Notes: generated from the sequence alone by a model not told the origin. Shown: positions 17,817 to 26,483, numbered from the stretch's first letter. The stretch: DNA of 64,000 bases from Pedobacter hiemivivus (GCF_004331685.1 NZ_SJSM01000009.1:124001-188000), one strand, 5' to 3'. Translations and numbers: made by a program.

Positions 17817-17939
17817 ATGAAAAAAGTTGCAATATTATTGCTTGGCGTGTTTTTTGCAATAACGGTGTTGGAAGCTTGTTCCAATAAAATTTGTCCGGCG
17901 TATAGCTCTTACCCAGAAGGCAAAAGAAGAAGAGGATAA
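17817..17939 (+). CDS. 40-residue lipoprotein upstream of ytxJ
   Basis: Tiny gene of 41 codons. The signal MKKVAILLLGVFFAI... ends in VLEAC, a good lipobox, leaving a mature peptide of only about 20 residues (CSNKICPAYSSYPEGKRRRG) with two Cys and a basic tail. The frame begins with an ATG and stops 27 bp before ytxJ on the same strand, so the two are probably co-transcribed. I do not recognise a function. The signal peptide and position argue for a real gene despite its size. Confidence 0.7.
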   Translation: MKKVAILLLGVFFAITVLEACSNKICPAYSSYPEGKRRRG

Positions 17940-17966
17940 GAAGGGTTAAATTAATAAAGAGATTCG

Positions 17967-18299
17967 ATGCAGTGGAAAAACATTACTGATCTGACACAGA
18001 TTAGTCAAATACAAAACCAGAAAGGCTACAGTTTAATATTTAAACACAGTACCCGTTGCTCGGTTAGCTCAATGGCTAAGAGACGTTTTGAAATGGATTG
18101 GGATTCAATACCCGAAAACACTTCCCTGTATTTTTTAGATTTAATCAGCTATCGCGACCTTTCGGCGCAGATAGCTGAAACTTTTCAAGTACATCACGAA
18201 TCCCCACAAATTTTGTTAATCAAAGATGGGGATTGCATTCTGGATGCTTCGCATAGCGACATTTCGGCAGTAGAAGTTGCCGAAATGATTAATACTTAA
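17967..18299 (+). CDS. ytxJ: Bacillithiol-system redox protein YtxJ (bacilliredoxin-like)
   Basis: A 110-residue thioredoxin-fold protein of the YtxJ/BrxC type, thought to remove bacillithiol from S-bacillithiolated proteins. The active-site segment is FKHSTRCSVSSMAKRRF, with a single Cys in the CSxS context rather than CxxC. SPQILLIKDGDC near the C-terminus matches the cis-Pro strand of thioredoxin folds. The window also encodes BshA (30943-32097), so bacillithiol is probably made. It overlaps the convergent OsmC gene by 11 bp. The DNA start is the first ATG of the frame. Confidence 0.88.
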   Translation: MQWKNITDLTQISQIQNQKGYSLIFKHSTRCSVSSMAKRRFEMDWDSIPENTSLYFLDLISYRDLSAQIAETFQVHHESPQILLIKDGDCILDASHSDISAVEVAEMINT

Positions 18300-18693
18300 A
18301 CGTTACTGTTTTCTTAATATCAGGATGTAAACTATACATCACCGGACAGGTATTGGCAGACCGCTCAATGATCGTTTTGTCTTTATCAGAATAGTTATTT
18401 GCAGGAAACTGAAAATCAACTACTATTTCAGCTACTCTTCTTGGTTGTTCGGCCATAATCTTAGTGATCTCGCAAGTAGTCCCATCAATATTAAAACCAT
18501 GCTCATTCGCTGCAATTCCAACAATAGTCAGCATACAATTACCTAAAGATGTAGCCAATAAATCAGTTGGCGAAAAAGCCTCACCTTTTCCTTTGTTATC
18601 TACCGGAGCATCTGTGATGATTTCATTACCGGAACGCTCATGTATAGAAGTGGTCCTTAAACCACCGTTGTAAGTTATTTTTGAAGTGCTCAT
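18289..18693 (-). CDS. OsmC/Ohr family peroxide-reducing protein
   Basis: OsmC-like proteins reduce organic hydroperoxides with two cysteines. Both are present: in LATSLGNCMLTIVG and in ERSANTCPVMYSLHP. The 134-residue length and the pattern FSPTDLLATSLGNC fit the family. The gene is convergent with ytxJ (11-bp overlap) and divergent from the META lipoprotein. A TAATTTTA box at 18698-18705 ends exactly 4 nt before the ATG, the same layout as the leaderless candidates elsewhere in the window. The pairing with ytxJ suggests a thiol/peroxide stress role. Confidence 0.92.
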   Translation of the reverse strand: MSTSKITYNGGLRTTSIHERSGNEIITDAPVDNKGKGEAFSPTDLLATSLGNCMLTIVGIAANEHGFNIDGTTCEITKIMAEQPRRVAEIVVDFQFPANNYSDKDKTIIERSANTCPVMYSLHPDIKKTVTFKY

Positions 18694-18697
18694 GACG

Positions 18698-18705
18698 TAA
18701 AATTA
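18698..18705 (-). promoter_or_regulatory. Possible -7 element of the OsmC gene, 4 nt from the start
   Basis: TAATTTTA on the minus strand fits TAnnTTTR with a final A instead of G. It ends 4 nt before the ATG at 18693. It is weaker than the exact boxes. Confidence 0.4.
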
Positions 18706-18716
18706 AGAGAATTCGT

Positions 18717-18724
18717 TAACTTTA
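18717..18724 (+). promoter_or_regulatory. Possible -7 element of the META lipoprotein gene
   Basis: TAACTTTA (one base off TAnnTTTG) lies 22 nt before the ATG at 18747, only 11 bp from the divergent OsmC box. Confidence 0.4.
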
Positions 18725-18746
18725 ATATCAAATAAAATCAATTACC

Positions 18747-19166
18747 ATGAAAAAATTATTTTCCATCATCCTCATCAGTATTAGCGCTTTAACGGCTTGT
18801 AACACGATGAAACCAAATCAACCAAGTCAAAAACTAACTGGTCAATGGGAACTAAATTACATTACAGGGGTAAGAATTGCCTTCAATGGCCTATATCCAG
18901 ATGCCAAGCCTGTATTAAATTTTAAAGCACCTTTTACAGAAGTAAGTGGCAATACCAGTTGTAATGGATTTAGCACGAAACTAACCGTTGATGGACGCAA
19001 AATGACCATTTCGCAGCCAGGTGCAATGACCATGAAACATTGTGAAGGTGAAGGAGAAATGAGGTTTATGGAGATGCTGAAAAAAGTAACGGCTTATAGT
19101 GTTGATGACAACACACTAACCTTATTACAGGATGATTTGCCTGTAATGAAGTTTACCAAGAAATAA
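18747..19166 (+). CDS. META domain (HslJ-like) lipoprotein
   Basis: A 139-residue envelope lipoprotein with a signal ending SALTAC (Cys18). The META domain covers about 30-137: LTGQWELNYITG, the conserved block SGNTSCNGFSTKL, and MTMKHCEGEGEMRFMEML, then a terminal strand LTLLQDDLPVMKFTK. META/HslJ proteins are linked to heat or antibiotic stress but have no known enzymatic activity. Its own promoter box lies at 18717 and a terminator at 19184, so it is monocistronic. Confidence 0.9.
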   Translation: MKKLFSIILISISALTACNTMKPNQPSQKLTGQWELNYITGVRIAFNGLYPDAKPVLNFKAPFTEVSGNTSCNGFSTKLTVDGRKMTISQPGAMTMKHCEGEGEMRFMEMLKKVTAYSVDDNTLTLLQDDLPVMKFTKK

Positions 19167-19183
19167 TTAGATAACGATTACAT

Positions 19184-19212
19184 AAAAGGCCATGTTTACG
19201 CATGGCCTTTTT
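19184..19212 (+). terminator. Terminator of the META gene, adjoining the lipA promoter
   Basis: Perfect arms 19184-19194 and 19201-19211 (AAAAGGCCATG and its complement) with a 6-nt loop and a T-run to 19212. Its right arm falls where the -33 region of lipA is expected. Confidence 0.88.
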
Positions 19213-19225
19213 GCGTAATATTGCT

Positions 19226-19233
19226 TAACTTTG
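19226..19233 (+). promoter_or_regulatory. Predicted -7 element of lipA, 4 nt from the start codon
   Basis: TAACTTTG is an exact TAnnTTTG box ending at 19233, with the lipA ATG at 19238. A leaderless transcript is predicted. Confidence 0.65.
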
Positions 19234-19237
19234 TGCC

Positions 19238-20116
19238 ATGATCGCACTTCCGGTTGTTTCAGAAAACCCAGTACAACGTAAACCAGATTGGCTTAGAGTT
19301 AAGCTTCCTGTAGGTAAAGAATATGCGCAAGTGCGTAGTTTAGTTGACACCCATAAACTCCATACCATCTGCGAAAGCGGTAACTGTCCTAATATGGGCG
19401 AGTGTTGGGGTGCAGGTACAGCAACTTTTATGATCTTAGGTAACATCTGTACCAGATCATGCTCTTTCTGCGCTGTAGCTACGGGCAGACCTTTAGCCGT
19501 TGATACTGACGAGCCTAATCGTGTAGCAAACTCAGTTAAACTGATGCAAGTAAAACACTGTGTAATTACTTCGGTTGACAGGGATGACCTGAAAGACGGT
19601 GGTTCAATTATATGGGCCGAAACTTTACAAGCCATCAGAAGAGAAAGCCCTGAAACCACACTAGAAACATTAATACCAGATTTTAGGGGTCAATGGGACA
19701 ACTTATACCGCGTACTGGAAGAACGTCCTGAAGTCATGTCGCACAACGTGGAAACCGTAAAACGTTTAACCAAACAAGTACGTATCCAGGCAAAATACGA
19801 CAGAAGCCTTGAAGCCCTTAAACGCATCTCTGAATTTGGCCTAAGAACCAAAACAGGAATTATGCTTGGACTCGGAGAAACTGAAGACGATGTTTTAGAA
19901 GCCATGGATGATCTTGTTGCCAATGGTGTACACATTTTAACCTTGGGACAATACCTGCAGCCAACACGCAATCACCACCCTGTGGTTGATTGGATTCATC
20001 CTGATCAATTTGCTAAATACAAAGAAATCGGATTGGCTAAAGGATTAAGATACGTAGAAAGTGGACCGCTTGTTCGCTCATCGTATCATGCTGAAAAACA
20101 CCTGTTTGATTTTTAA
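19238..20116 (+). CDS. lipA: Lipoyl synthase
   Basis: Radical-SAM enzyme inserting two sulfurs into octanoyl-protein to make lipoate. The auxiliary cluster Cys are C45, C50 and C56 (CESGNCPNMGEC). The radical-SAM CxxxCxxC is C71, C75, C78 (CTRSCSFC). The C-terminal SSYHAEKH contains the family's RSSY motif. The length of 292 residues is normal. It is cytoplasmic and transcribed alone between a terminator and an ECF sigma gene. The promoter box sits 4 nt before the ATG, so no SD region is available. Confidence 0.97.
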   Translation: MIALPVVSENPVQRKPDWLRVKLPVGKEYAQVRSLVDTHKLHTICESGNCPNMGECWGAGTATFMILGNICTRSCSFCAVATGRPLAVDTDEPNRVANSVKLMQVKHCVITSVDRDDLKDGGSIIWAETLQAIRRESPETTLETLIPDFRGQWDNLYRVLEERPEVMSHNVETVKRLTKQVRIQAKYDRSLEALKRISEFGLRTKTGIMLGLGETEDDVLEAMDDLVANGVHILTLGQYLQPTRNHHPVVDWIHPDQFAKYKEIGLAKGLRYVESGPLVRSSYHAEKHLFDF

Positions 20117-20171
20117 TAAAAAAATAAATACTTCTTTGTTGTTATAGTTCTTTCACTATATTAGTGATGAA

Positions 20172-20723
20172 TTGACAAATAACCGAAAAATATCTCTCCC
20201 TGAAGATGAGCTGGTAAACGCCCTAAAAAGCCAAAATACCATTGCCATGCACGCACTGTATGATATGTACTCTGCTGCATTATTTGGGATCATCTCAAGA
20301 ATTATCCCTCAAATAGAAGTCGCCGAAGATCTTTTACAGGAAACTTTCATAAAAATATGGAATTCTGCCGATGGCTACGATCCTGCTAAAGGTCGCCTAT
20401 TCACCTGGATGATGAACATTGCCCGCAATATAGCTATAGATAAATTGCGCTCTAAAGATTATAGGAACACTGAAAAAAACCAAGACATCGAAAATAACGT
20501 AGATTTTATCGATGCACAGAAGGAAGTAACCTTTAACGCGGATACATTAGGGATTAAGGAAATGGTGAATGGCCTTAAGCCAGAACTAATTGCCGTTCTT
20601 GATATGGTCTATTTTAAAGGATATACACATGTAGAAGCGGCTGAAGAGTTGAATTTACCATTAGGGACCATAAAAACAAGGGTTCGAATGGCAATTATAG
20701 AATTAAGAAAGAGGTTTAATTAA
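20172..20723 (+). CDS. ECF RNA polymerase sigma factor (SigK-like)
   Basis: A 183-residue ECF sigma factor. Region 2 covers about 25-95 (MHALYDMYSAALFGII, AEDLLQETFIKIWNSA, LFTWMMNIARNIAIDKLRS). Region 4 covers about 130-182 (VYFKGYTHVEAAEELNLPLG, TIKTRVRMAI). The best start is a TTG at 20172; the nearby ATG at 20168 is out of frame and hits a stop at once. It lies 1 bp before an RskA-like anti-sigma gene, so the pair is co-transcribed. It is not linked to a SusC receptor, unlike the sigma at 16509, and so probably answers a different signal. Confidence 0.92.
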   Translation: MTNNRKISLPEDELVNALKSQNTIAMHALYDMYSAALFGIISRIIPQIEVAEDLLQETFIKIWNSADGYDPAKGRLFTWMMNIARNIAIDKLRSKDYRNTEKNQDIENNVDFIDAQKEVTFNADTLGIKEMVNGLKPELIAVLDMVYFKGYTHVEAAEELNLPLGTIKTRVRMAIIELRKRFN

Positions 20724-20724
20724 G

Positions 20725-21582
20725 GTGGACGAAGGAAGAGCATATATAGAAACAGGCATACTTGAACAATATGTTACTGGGCAATTAACTGCCAGGGAGC
20801 GATATGAAGTTGAAGCAATGGCCGCAAAAGACCCTGAAGTAAAGCAGGAAATTACGTCTATTGAGCTTACTCTGGAAAAATATGCAATGGTTGCTGCTAG
20901 AAATCCTCGCGAAATACTAAAGGATGAAATCCTTCATAAAATACTTACTAAACCACTCGAAGCAAAATCTGACAAGATCATGCAAAAAATCGAGCCCGCA
21001 ATTATACCATTGCATGATAACGTTTATGAAGCTAAAATAAGAAAACTTTATATTGCATTAGCTGCTTGTGTTGCTTTATTGGCAATTACGATTATCGCAC
21101 TCCTATCTACAAGAGGCGAGTTGGGAGAGGCCAAAAATGAAATCATTGCACTAAACCTGGACAAGCAGAAATTTGCTACTGAAGCCAGCTACCTCAAAGA
21201 AAACAACACAGATTTACAAGAGAAAAACAAAATAGTTAGTGACCCAGATTGGAAAACCGTAAAACTTGCGGGAACTAAAATGGATCCACAAGCTAATATG
21301 ATCGTTTATTGGCACCCAGCAGGTAGACATGTTATGGTCGACAATTCTAAAATGCAATTGCCAGCCAATGATCAGGACCATCAGTATCAACTTTGGGCCT
21401 TAGTAAATGGCAAACCAGTAGATCTAGGTGTATTTGATGTGAAAGCGGACAGTACCCAGATTTTGCTTAAAATGAAAGAAATCGCCGGAGCTCAGGCATT
21501 TGCAGTCACATTAGAGAAACGTGGTGGTAATGTAGGCCCAACCATGGATCAAATGATTGTAATGGGAGCTGTTGGAATCTAA
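20725..21582 (+). CDS. RskA-like membrane anti-sigma factor
   Basis: Controls the sigma factor encoded just upstream. It starts at a GTG one base after the sigma stop. The cytoplasmic N-terminus of about 105 residues contains an anti-sigma helix bundle (LEQYVTGQLTARERYEVEAM). One transmembrane helix follows (LYIALAACVALLAITIIALL), then a coiled coil (GELGEAKNEII...). The extracytoplasmic RskA-type domain has WHPAGRHVMVD, DHQYQLWALVNGKPVDLGVF and AFAVTLEKRGG. The total of 285 residues matches the family. Regulated proteolysis of the membrane anchor is the usual release mechanism (family knowledge). Confidence 0.9.
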   Translation: MDEGRAYIETGILEQYVTGQLTARERYEVEAMAAKDPEVKQEITSIELTLEKYAMVAARNPREILKDEILHKILTKPLEAKSDKIMQKIEPAIIPLHDNVYEAKIRKLYIALAACVALLAITIIALLSTRGELGEAKNEIIALNLDKQKFATEASYLKENNTDLQEKNKIVSDPDWKTVKLAGTKMDPQANMIVYWHPAGRHVMVDNSKMQLPANDQDHQYQLWALVNGKPVDLGVFDVKADSTQILLKMKEIAGAQAFAVTLEKRGGNVGPTMDQMIVMGAVGI

Positions 21583-21586
21583 AAAG

Positions 21587-22519
21587 CTATTTTAAAAACG
21601 ATTTTACCGTTACAGGAATCTGTGCAGCCAGCTGCGATGCAGTTATATTGTGATGGCTTAAAGCCAATTCATCTCCTGCCCTTCCATGAAAATAACAGCC
21701 CAATATGGCCGCTGCCTTTGCGCTGTAACCCTGTGCAACATACGCCGTGATTAAGCCAGTCAACACATCCCCCATTCCGCCCTGCGACATCGCTGGATTA
21801 CCCGTAGGATTGATCATTACATCACCCTGTTGATCGATAATGAAGGTGTATTGGTTTTTCAACACAATCACAGAACCCAGCTTCTTTGCCATTCTCCTAC
21901 CTGTCTGCAACCTATCCCACCAACTTTTATGTTCACCAAAGAGACAATCAAACTCTTTTAAATGGGGAGTAAATATAGAGTTCTTAGCCAAATGCAAAAG
22001 TAAGTCATCCCGTTTAGAAAGGATATTTAAAGCATCAGCGTCAACAACAACCGGTACGTTTAAAACAACCAGTTCTTCCATCATACACACCGCTTCAAAT
22101 AGTTTACCTAAACCTGGGCCTATAACAATGGCATTGTATTTTTTTAACGATTTTATTTTGATCAGATGACTTCTCTCTAAATACATTACTTCGGGAAGCG
22201 CTGTATTTAAAGCCATCAACCCGCTTTCGGGGATAGATACTGTAGTTAACCCAGCTCCACCATACAAACAGCCACTAGCAGTAAGCAGAGCCGCTCCCAT
22301 GGTCTTCAGCGCACCGGCAACAATAAGCGCATGCCCATAAGTCCCTTTATGAGAAAAGGGCTTTCTGGGCTCAATAATAGCCTTAATATCGGCACTTTCA
22401 ATTAATTTATAGGGAGAGCTTTCATTTTCTGTACCTGCCTTTTCCAGTCCTTCATCTACAACCTGCAATTTGCTTGAAGCATCAGAATCCGGAAGAAAGG
22501 CACTTAAAAAGACTGCCAT
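21587..22519 (-). CDS. nnrD: ADP-dependent NAD(P)H-hydrate dehydratase, epimerase half missing
   Basis: Repairs damaged NAD(P)HX using ADP. The C-terminal YjeF/ribokinase-like domain is complete: FSHKGTYGHALIVAG, AIVIGPGLGK, VVDADALNIL, FTPHLKEFD, and NPAMSQGGMGDVLTGL with the catalytic GMGD Asp. In most relatives this domain follows an N-terminal epimerase of about 200 residues. Here only about 30 residues precede it, and these resemble the epimerase/dehydratase linker (VFLSAFLPDSD, VVDEGLEKA). The ATG lies 10 bp after the uvrA stop, so no room remains for the lost domain. NnrE must be elsewhere or absent. Confidence 0.92.
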   Translation of the reverse strand: MAVFLSAFLPDSDASSKLQVVDEGLEKAGTENESSPYKLIESADIKAIIEPRKPFSHKGTYGHALIVAGALKTMGAALLTASGCLYGGAGLTTVSIPESGLMALNTALPEVMYLERSHLIKIKSLKKYNAIVIGPGLGKLFEAVCMMEELVVLNVPVVVDADALNILSKRDDLLLHLAKNSIFTPHLKEFDCLFGEHKSWWDRLQTGRRMAKKLGSVIVLKNQYTFIIDQQGDVMINPTGNPAMSQGGMGDVLTGLITAYVAQGYSAKAAAILGCYFHGRAGDELALSHHNITASQLAAQIPVTVKSFLK

Positions 22520-22529
22520 AACGATTGAT

Positions 22530-25373
22530 TTACAGGCCCATTTCCTTTTTCAGAAACTTGCCGGTTAAGCTGATCGGATTCTGAATCAAGCCTTCAGGAG
22601 TACCCTCAAAGATGATTCTTCCACCTCCAGCACCGCCTTCTTCGCCCAGGTCTATTACCCAATCGGCAACTTTTACTACGTCCAGATTATGCTCAATAAC
22701 CAATACCGTATTCCCGCGCTCCACCAATTCGTTAAGCACACCCAGTAACACATTTATATCCTCAAAATGTAGGCCAGTTGTAGGCTCATCCAAAATATAA
22801 AATGTCCGCCCAGTGTCTTTTTTTGAAAGCTCAGTAGCCAACTTAACACGTTGAGCTTCACCACCAGACAAAGTCGTAGACGATTGCCCTAAGGTAATAT
22901 ACCCCAAACCAACATCTTTCAATGTTTTGATCTTCCTATAAATAGAAGGCATGTTCTCAAAAAAGACACAAGCCTCTTCAATACTCATATCCAACACATC
23001 GCTAATCGACTTGCTACGGTAACGTACTTCAAGTGTTTCGCGGTTGTATCTTTTGCCATGGCATTCTTCACAAGGCACCTGTACATCAGGCAAAAAGTTC
23101 ATCTCTATGACCTTCATTCCGCCACCCTGACAGGTTTCGCAACGACCACCCTTTACATTGAAAGAGAAACGGCCAGGCTTATACCCCCTGATCTTAGCTT
23201 CAGGTAGCTGGACATATAAGTTCCTGATATCTGAAAACACACCAGTATAAGTAGAAGGGTTAGAGCGTGGTGTGCGTCCGATAGGAGCCTGATCAATCTC
23301 AATTACCTTATCAATCTCCTTTATGCCATTGATCTTCTCGTATGGCAAAGGGTGTTTTTTAGCCCTAAAAAAATGATGATTTAAGATAGGATATAGCGTT
23401 TCGGTGATTAAGCTCGATTTACCACTACCAGAAACCCCGGTTACCGTTATAAATTTACCCAATGGAAAATCTACAGAAACATCTTTTAGATTATGTCCAC
23501 TGGCCTTAATGATAGATAGCTTATGGCCAGTCCCTTTTCTTCGTTTTTTAGGCACCTCAATGCCTTTTTTACCATTCAAATAAGCTGCAGTAAGGGTATC
23601 CGATTTCAAAATCTGTGCCGGAGTACCTTGTGCAACGATTTGTCCGCCATGCACACCTGCAGCCGGACCAACATCAATCACATGGTCGGCCTCCAAAATC
23701 ATGTCCTTATCGTGCTCTACCACCAACACTGTATTACCTAAATCTCTCAGGTTTTTTAATGCGCCAATTAAACGCTCATTATCACGCTGGTGAAGTCCAA
23801 TACTCGGCTCATCCAGGATGTACATTACGTTCATCAACTGTGATCCGATCTGTGTAGCCAGCCTAATCCTTTGCGCCTCTCCACCAGAAAGTGTACGTGC
23901 TGTCCGGTCAAGCGACAAGTAATTCAATCCTACATCACTTAAGAAGCCCAACCTTGATCGGATCTCCTTTAAAATTTCTTTGGCAATTGTATTTTGCCTA
24001 TCGTTTAATCTGCTTTCTAAACCTTCATACCAGGCTCTGATGCTACTGATATCCATTTCTGCCAGCTCAAAAATATTCTTGCCGTCGATTTTAAAATGCA
24101 GACTTTCTTTCTTTAAACGAGCACCATTACAAACCGGACAAGTTTTTAGCTTGCGGAAACTCTCCATATCCTCCACAGTAGCCTCACCTTTGCGTTCTTG
24201 CTGCTCTTCCAATAGTTTAATGATCCCGTCAAATGTAATCTGATAGTTTTGTACGTTCCACTTATTATACTCGACGGCTACCGAAATCAGCTCATGAGAA
24301 CCGTTTAAAATGATAGCAATAATGTCATCACCCAGTTTTTCAAGTGGAGTAGACAAAGAAAAATTATACTTCTTGGCCACTGCCTTTAACACCTGGAACA
24401 TCCATATATCACGGTATTCTCCCAAGGGAGCCAAGCCACCATTCATAATGCTCAACTTAAGGTTGGGCATTACAGACTCCTTATCTACCACGAAAATGTA
24501 ACCCAAACCGTCACAATTCTCGCAAGCGCCATATGGTGAGTTGAAAGAGAAGTTATTAGGTTGTGGCTCATCGTAAGAAATCCCCGTAGTTGGACACATC
24601 AAGAAACGGCTAAAATGGGCAACATTGTTGTCCTTATCGCTAATCTTAATGATGCCTTTACCCAAACGCATGGCCGTTTGCAATGAATCTTGTAAGCGCT
24701 TTAAATCTTTACGGTCGATAATCAAGCGATCTACCACAATCTCAATATCATGAATTTTGTAGCGGTCTACCTGCATTTTAGGTGTAATATCCTGAATATC
24801 TCCATCGATACGCACTTTTACATAACCTTGCTTACGAATTTGTTCAAACAACTCCCTGTAATGTCCCTTACGCCCTTTTACTACCGGAGCAAGGATATTT
24901 ACAGGCATCTCGCCAAACTTATTAAAGATATTTTCAAGAATCTGATCTTCGCTCATCCGCTCCATCTTCTCTCCCGTGTTGTAGGAGAAAGCATCGGCAG
25001 TACGAGCGTACAATAGACGCATAAAATCGTAAATTTCCGTAATTGTACCTACTGTAGACCGAGGGTTTTTACTGGTTGTTTTTTGCTCTATAGCAATAAC
25101 CGGACTCAAACCTGATACTTTATCTACGTCGGGTCTTTCCATCCCCCCCATAAACTGGCGAGAATAAGCACTAAAAGTTTCCATATACCTACGCTGCCCT
25201 TCCGCGTAAATGGTATCGAAAGCCAAAGAGGACTTTCCACTCCCACTTAAACCGGTAATGACTACGAGTTTATTTCTGGGAAAGGAAATATCTATATTTT
25301 TAAGGTTATGCACCCTGGCTCCATACACTTCTACATCTTTTTGCTCGCCAAGGTCAACAGTATTTTTGCTCAT
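22530..25373 (-). CDS. uvrA: Excinuclease ABC subunit A
   Basis: Damage-recognition ATPase of nucleotide excision repair. Its 947 residues carry two ABC modules. Walker A motifs are GLSGSGKSSLAFDT (near 38-51) and GVSGSGKSSL (second half). Two LSGGEAQR signatures and two ILDEP Walker B motifs are present. Zinc-finger CxxC pairs appear at CENCDGLG, CPVCNGARL and CETCQGGG/CEECHGKRY. Length and order are canonical, so the protein is intact up to its KEMGL end. An exact promoter box lies at 25405. It probably co-transcribes with nnrD, which starts 10 bp later. Confidence 0.98.
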   Translation of the reverse strand: MSKNTVDLGEQKDVEVYGARVHNLKNIDISFPRNKLVVITGLSGSGKSSLAFDTIYAEGQRRYMETFSAYSRQFMGGMERPDVDKVSGLSPVIAIEQKTTSKNPRSTVGTITEIYDFMRLLYARTADAFSYNTGEKMERMSEDQILENIFNKFGEMPVNILAPVVKGRKGHYRELFEQIRKQGYVKVRIDGDIQDITPKMQVDRYKIHDIEIVVDRLIIDRKDLKRLQDSLQTAMRLGKGIIKISDKDNNVAHFSRFLMCPTTGISYDEPQPNNFSFNSPYGACENCDGLGYIFVVDKESVMPNLKLSIMNGGLAPLGEYRDIWMFQVLKAVAKKYNFSLSTPLEKLGDDIIAIILNGSHELISVAVEYNKWNVQNYQITFDGIIKLLEEQQERKGEATVEDMESFRKLKTCPVCNGARLKKESLHFKIDGKNIFELAEMDISSIRAWYEGLESRLNDRQNTIAKEILKEIRSRLGFLSDVGLNYLSLDRTARTLSGGEAQRIRLATQIGSQLMNVMYILDEPSIGLHQRDNERLIGALKNLRDLGNTVLVVEHDKDMILEADHVIDVGPAAGVHGGQIVAQGTPAQILKSDTLTAAYLNGKKGIEVPKKRRKGTGHKLSIIKASGHNLKDVSVDFPLGKFITVTGVSGSGKSSLITETLYPILNHHFFRAKKHPLPYEKINGIKEIDKVIEIDQAPIGRTPRSNPSTYTGVFSDIRNLYVQLPEAKIRGYKPGRFSFNVKGGRCETCQGGGMKVIEMNFLPDVQVPCEECHGKRYNRETLEVRYRSKSISDVLDMSIEEACVFFENMPSIYRKIKTLKDVGLGYITLGQSSTTLSGGEAQRVKLATELSKKDTGRTFYILDEPTTGLHFEDINVLLGVLNELVERGNTVLVIEHNLDVVKVADWVIDLGEEGGAGGGRIIFEGTPEGLIQNPISLTGKFLKKEMGL

Positions 25374-25404
25374 ATAATATTAAAAAAACAACCTATTTAA
25401 TCCA

Positions 25405-25412
25405 CAAAGATA
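25405..25412 (-). promoter_or_regulatory. Predicted -7 element of uvrA
   Basis: TATCTTTG on the minus strand is an exact TAnnTTTG match in the 57-bp gap between the oxidoreductase gene and uvrA. The predicted leader is about 26 nt. Confidence 0.55.
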
Positions 25413-25430
25413 AGGCATTATCCACAAAAA

Positions 25431-26483
25431 CTACCAAACTAATGTAGTCCCATCTTCGGTTGGATGTCCTGTGCAAACCAGTACTCTTCCTGCTGCAATC
25501 TCATCATCCATCAGCACTTCGTTATAATCCATTTCAACACCACCTTTAGTACAATTTGCAATGCAGGTACTACATATGCCGGCATGACAACTATAGGGCA
25601 AATTAATCTTCTGCTCTAAAGCCGCATCAAGTATAGTCTTGTTGTAAGGAACAGCCAAATGATAAACTTTGTGTTTAAAATGAAGCTCTACAGTATAAGT
25701 ATTGGTATGCTTTACTTTTTTTTCTGTCGAATCGTCTTCATCTACTTCATCCTCTGGCAATACAAAAGTCTCTCTCTTGATCTGAGAAATATCAAAGCCC
25801 ATCTCCAGCAATTTAATCCGACAAGTCACCATATAATCGATTGGTCCGCAGGTATAAAACAAGGCATCAGCCCTCTCAAATACCAAATCTTCCTTTACAA
25901 TCTTTTCAATCAGGAATACATTTAATCTGGCCATTAGTAAATTTTTACTCTGACTAGACACATAAATGATCTTGAACCTTCCCGGATATTCTTCCTGCAA
26001 GGCATTCAATTCATCATGAAAAAGAGTTTCTTCTACAGATCTACGGCTATAAATCAGCACCAACCTTGAATTTTCTTCTCTAAGCATTGCTGTTTTTATG
26101 ATCGAAAAAAGAGGGGTAATCCCTACGCCTGCACCAAAGAGGAAAACCGTTCTTTTGATTTGTTGATCCGGCACGTAAGTAAACTGCCCATTGGGCTCCA
26201 AAGCATGAAGCACATCTCCTACTGCTGTTTTGTGATGAAGAAACCTGGAAATCTCACCATTTTCCACCCGTTTTATAGCAATCGCCAATGGTTCATCCAG
26301 GTCTGGAGAACTACAAAGAGAATAAGATCTACGCAATTCGCGGCCTTGCGTATTGAACACCAGCGTTAAGAATTGTCCGGCAAGATACGGTGGCTTCTTG
26401 CCATCTAATACTTCAAAGCTAAGCACCAGAGTTTCCCCCGCACCATATTTCATGTCTTTTATCCGCAGTTTCATCAATTCCAT
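25431..26483 (-). CDS. PaaE-like flavin oxidoreductase with C-terminal 2Fe-2S ferredoxin domain
   Basis: Electron-transfer protein of the ferredoxin-NADP reductase superfamily. An FAD-binding barrel spans about 5-105 (RRSYSLCSSPD). The NAD(P) domain at about 110-235 carries FLFGAGVGITPLFSIIK and FYTCGPIDYM. After an acidic linker (EDEVDEDDSTEKK) a plant-type ferredoxin domain at about 260-350 carries CHAGICSTCIANC and a later Cys in VLVCTGHP. The order matches PaaE and Hmp-like reductases. No oxygenase partner gene is adjacent, so its electron acceptor is unknown. A second in-frame ATG three codons in could be the true start. Confidence 0.9.
   Translation of the reverse strand: MELMKLRIKDMKYGAGETLVLSFEVLDGKKPPYLAGQFLTLVFNTQGRELRRSYSLCSSPDLDEPLAIAIKRVENGEISRFLHHKTAVGDVLHALEPNGQFTYVPDQQIKRTVFLFGAGVGITPLFSIIKTAMLREENSRLVLIYSRRSVEETLFHDELNALQEEYPGRFKIIYVSSQSKNLLMARLNVFLIEKIVKEDLVFERADALFYTCGPIDYMVTCRIKLLEMGFDISQIKRETFVLPEDEVDEDDSTEKKVKHTNTYTVELHFKHKVYHLAVPYNKTILDAALEQKINLPYSCHAGICSTCIANCTKGGVEMDYNEVLMDDEIAAGRVLVCTGHPTEDGTTLVW

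Noticed and set aside
19225..19971. Two long minus-strand frames opposite lipA
   Set aside because: Shadows of lipA with no start context or motif.
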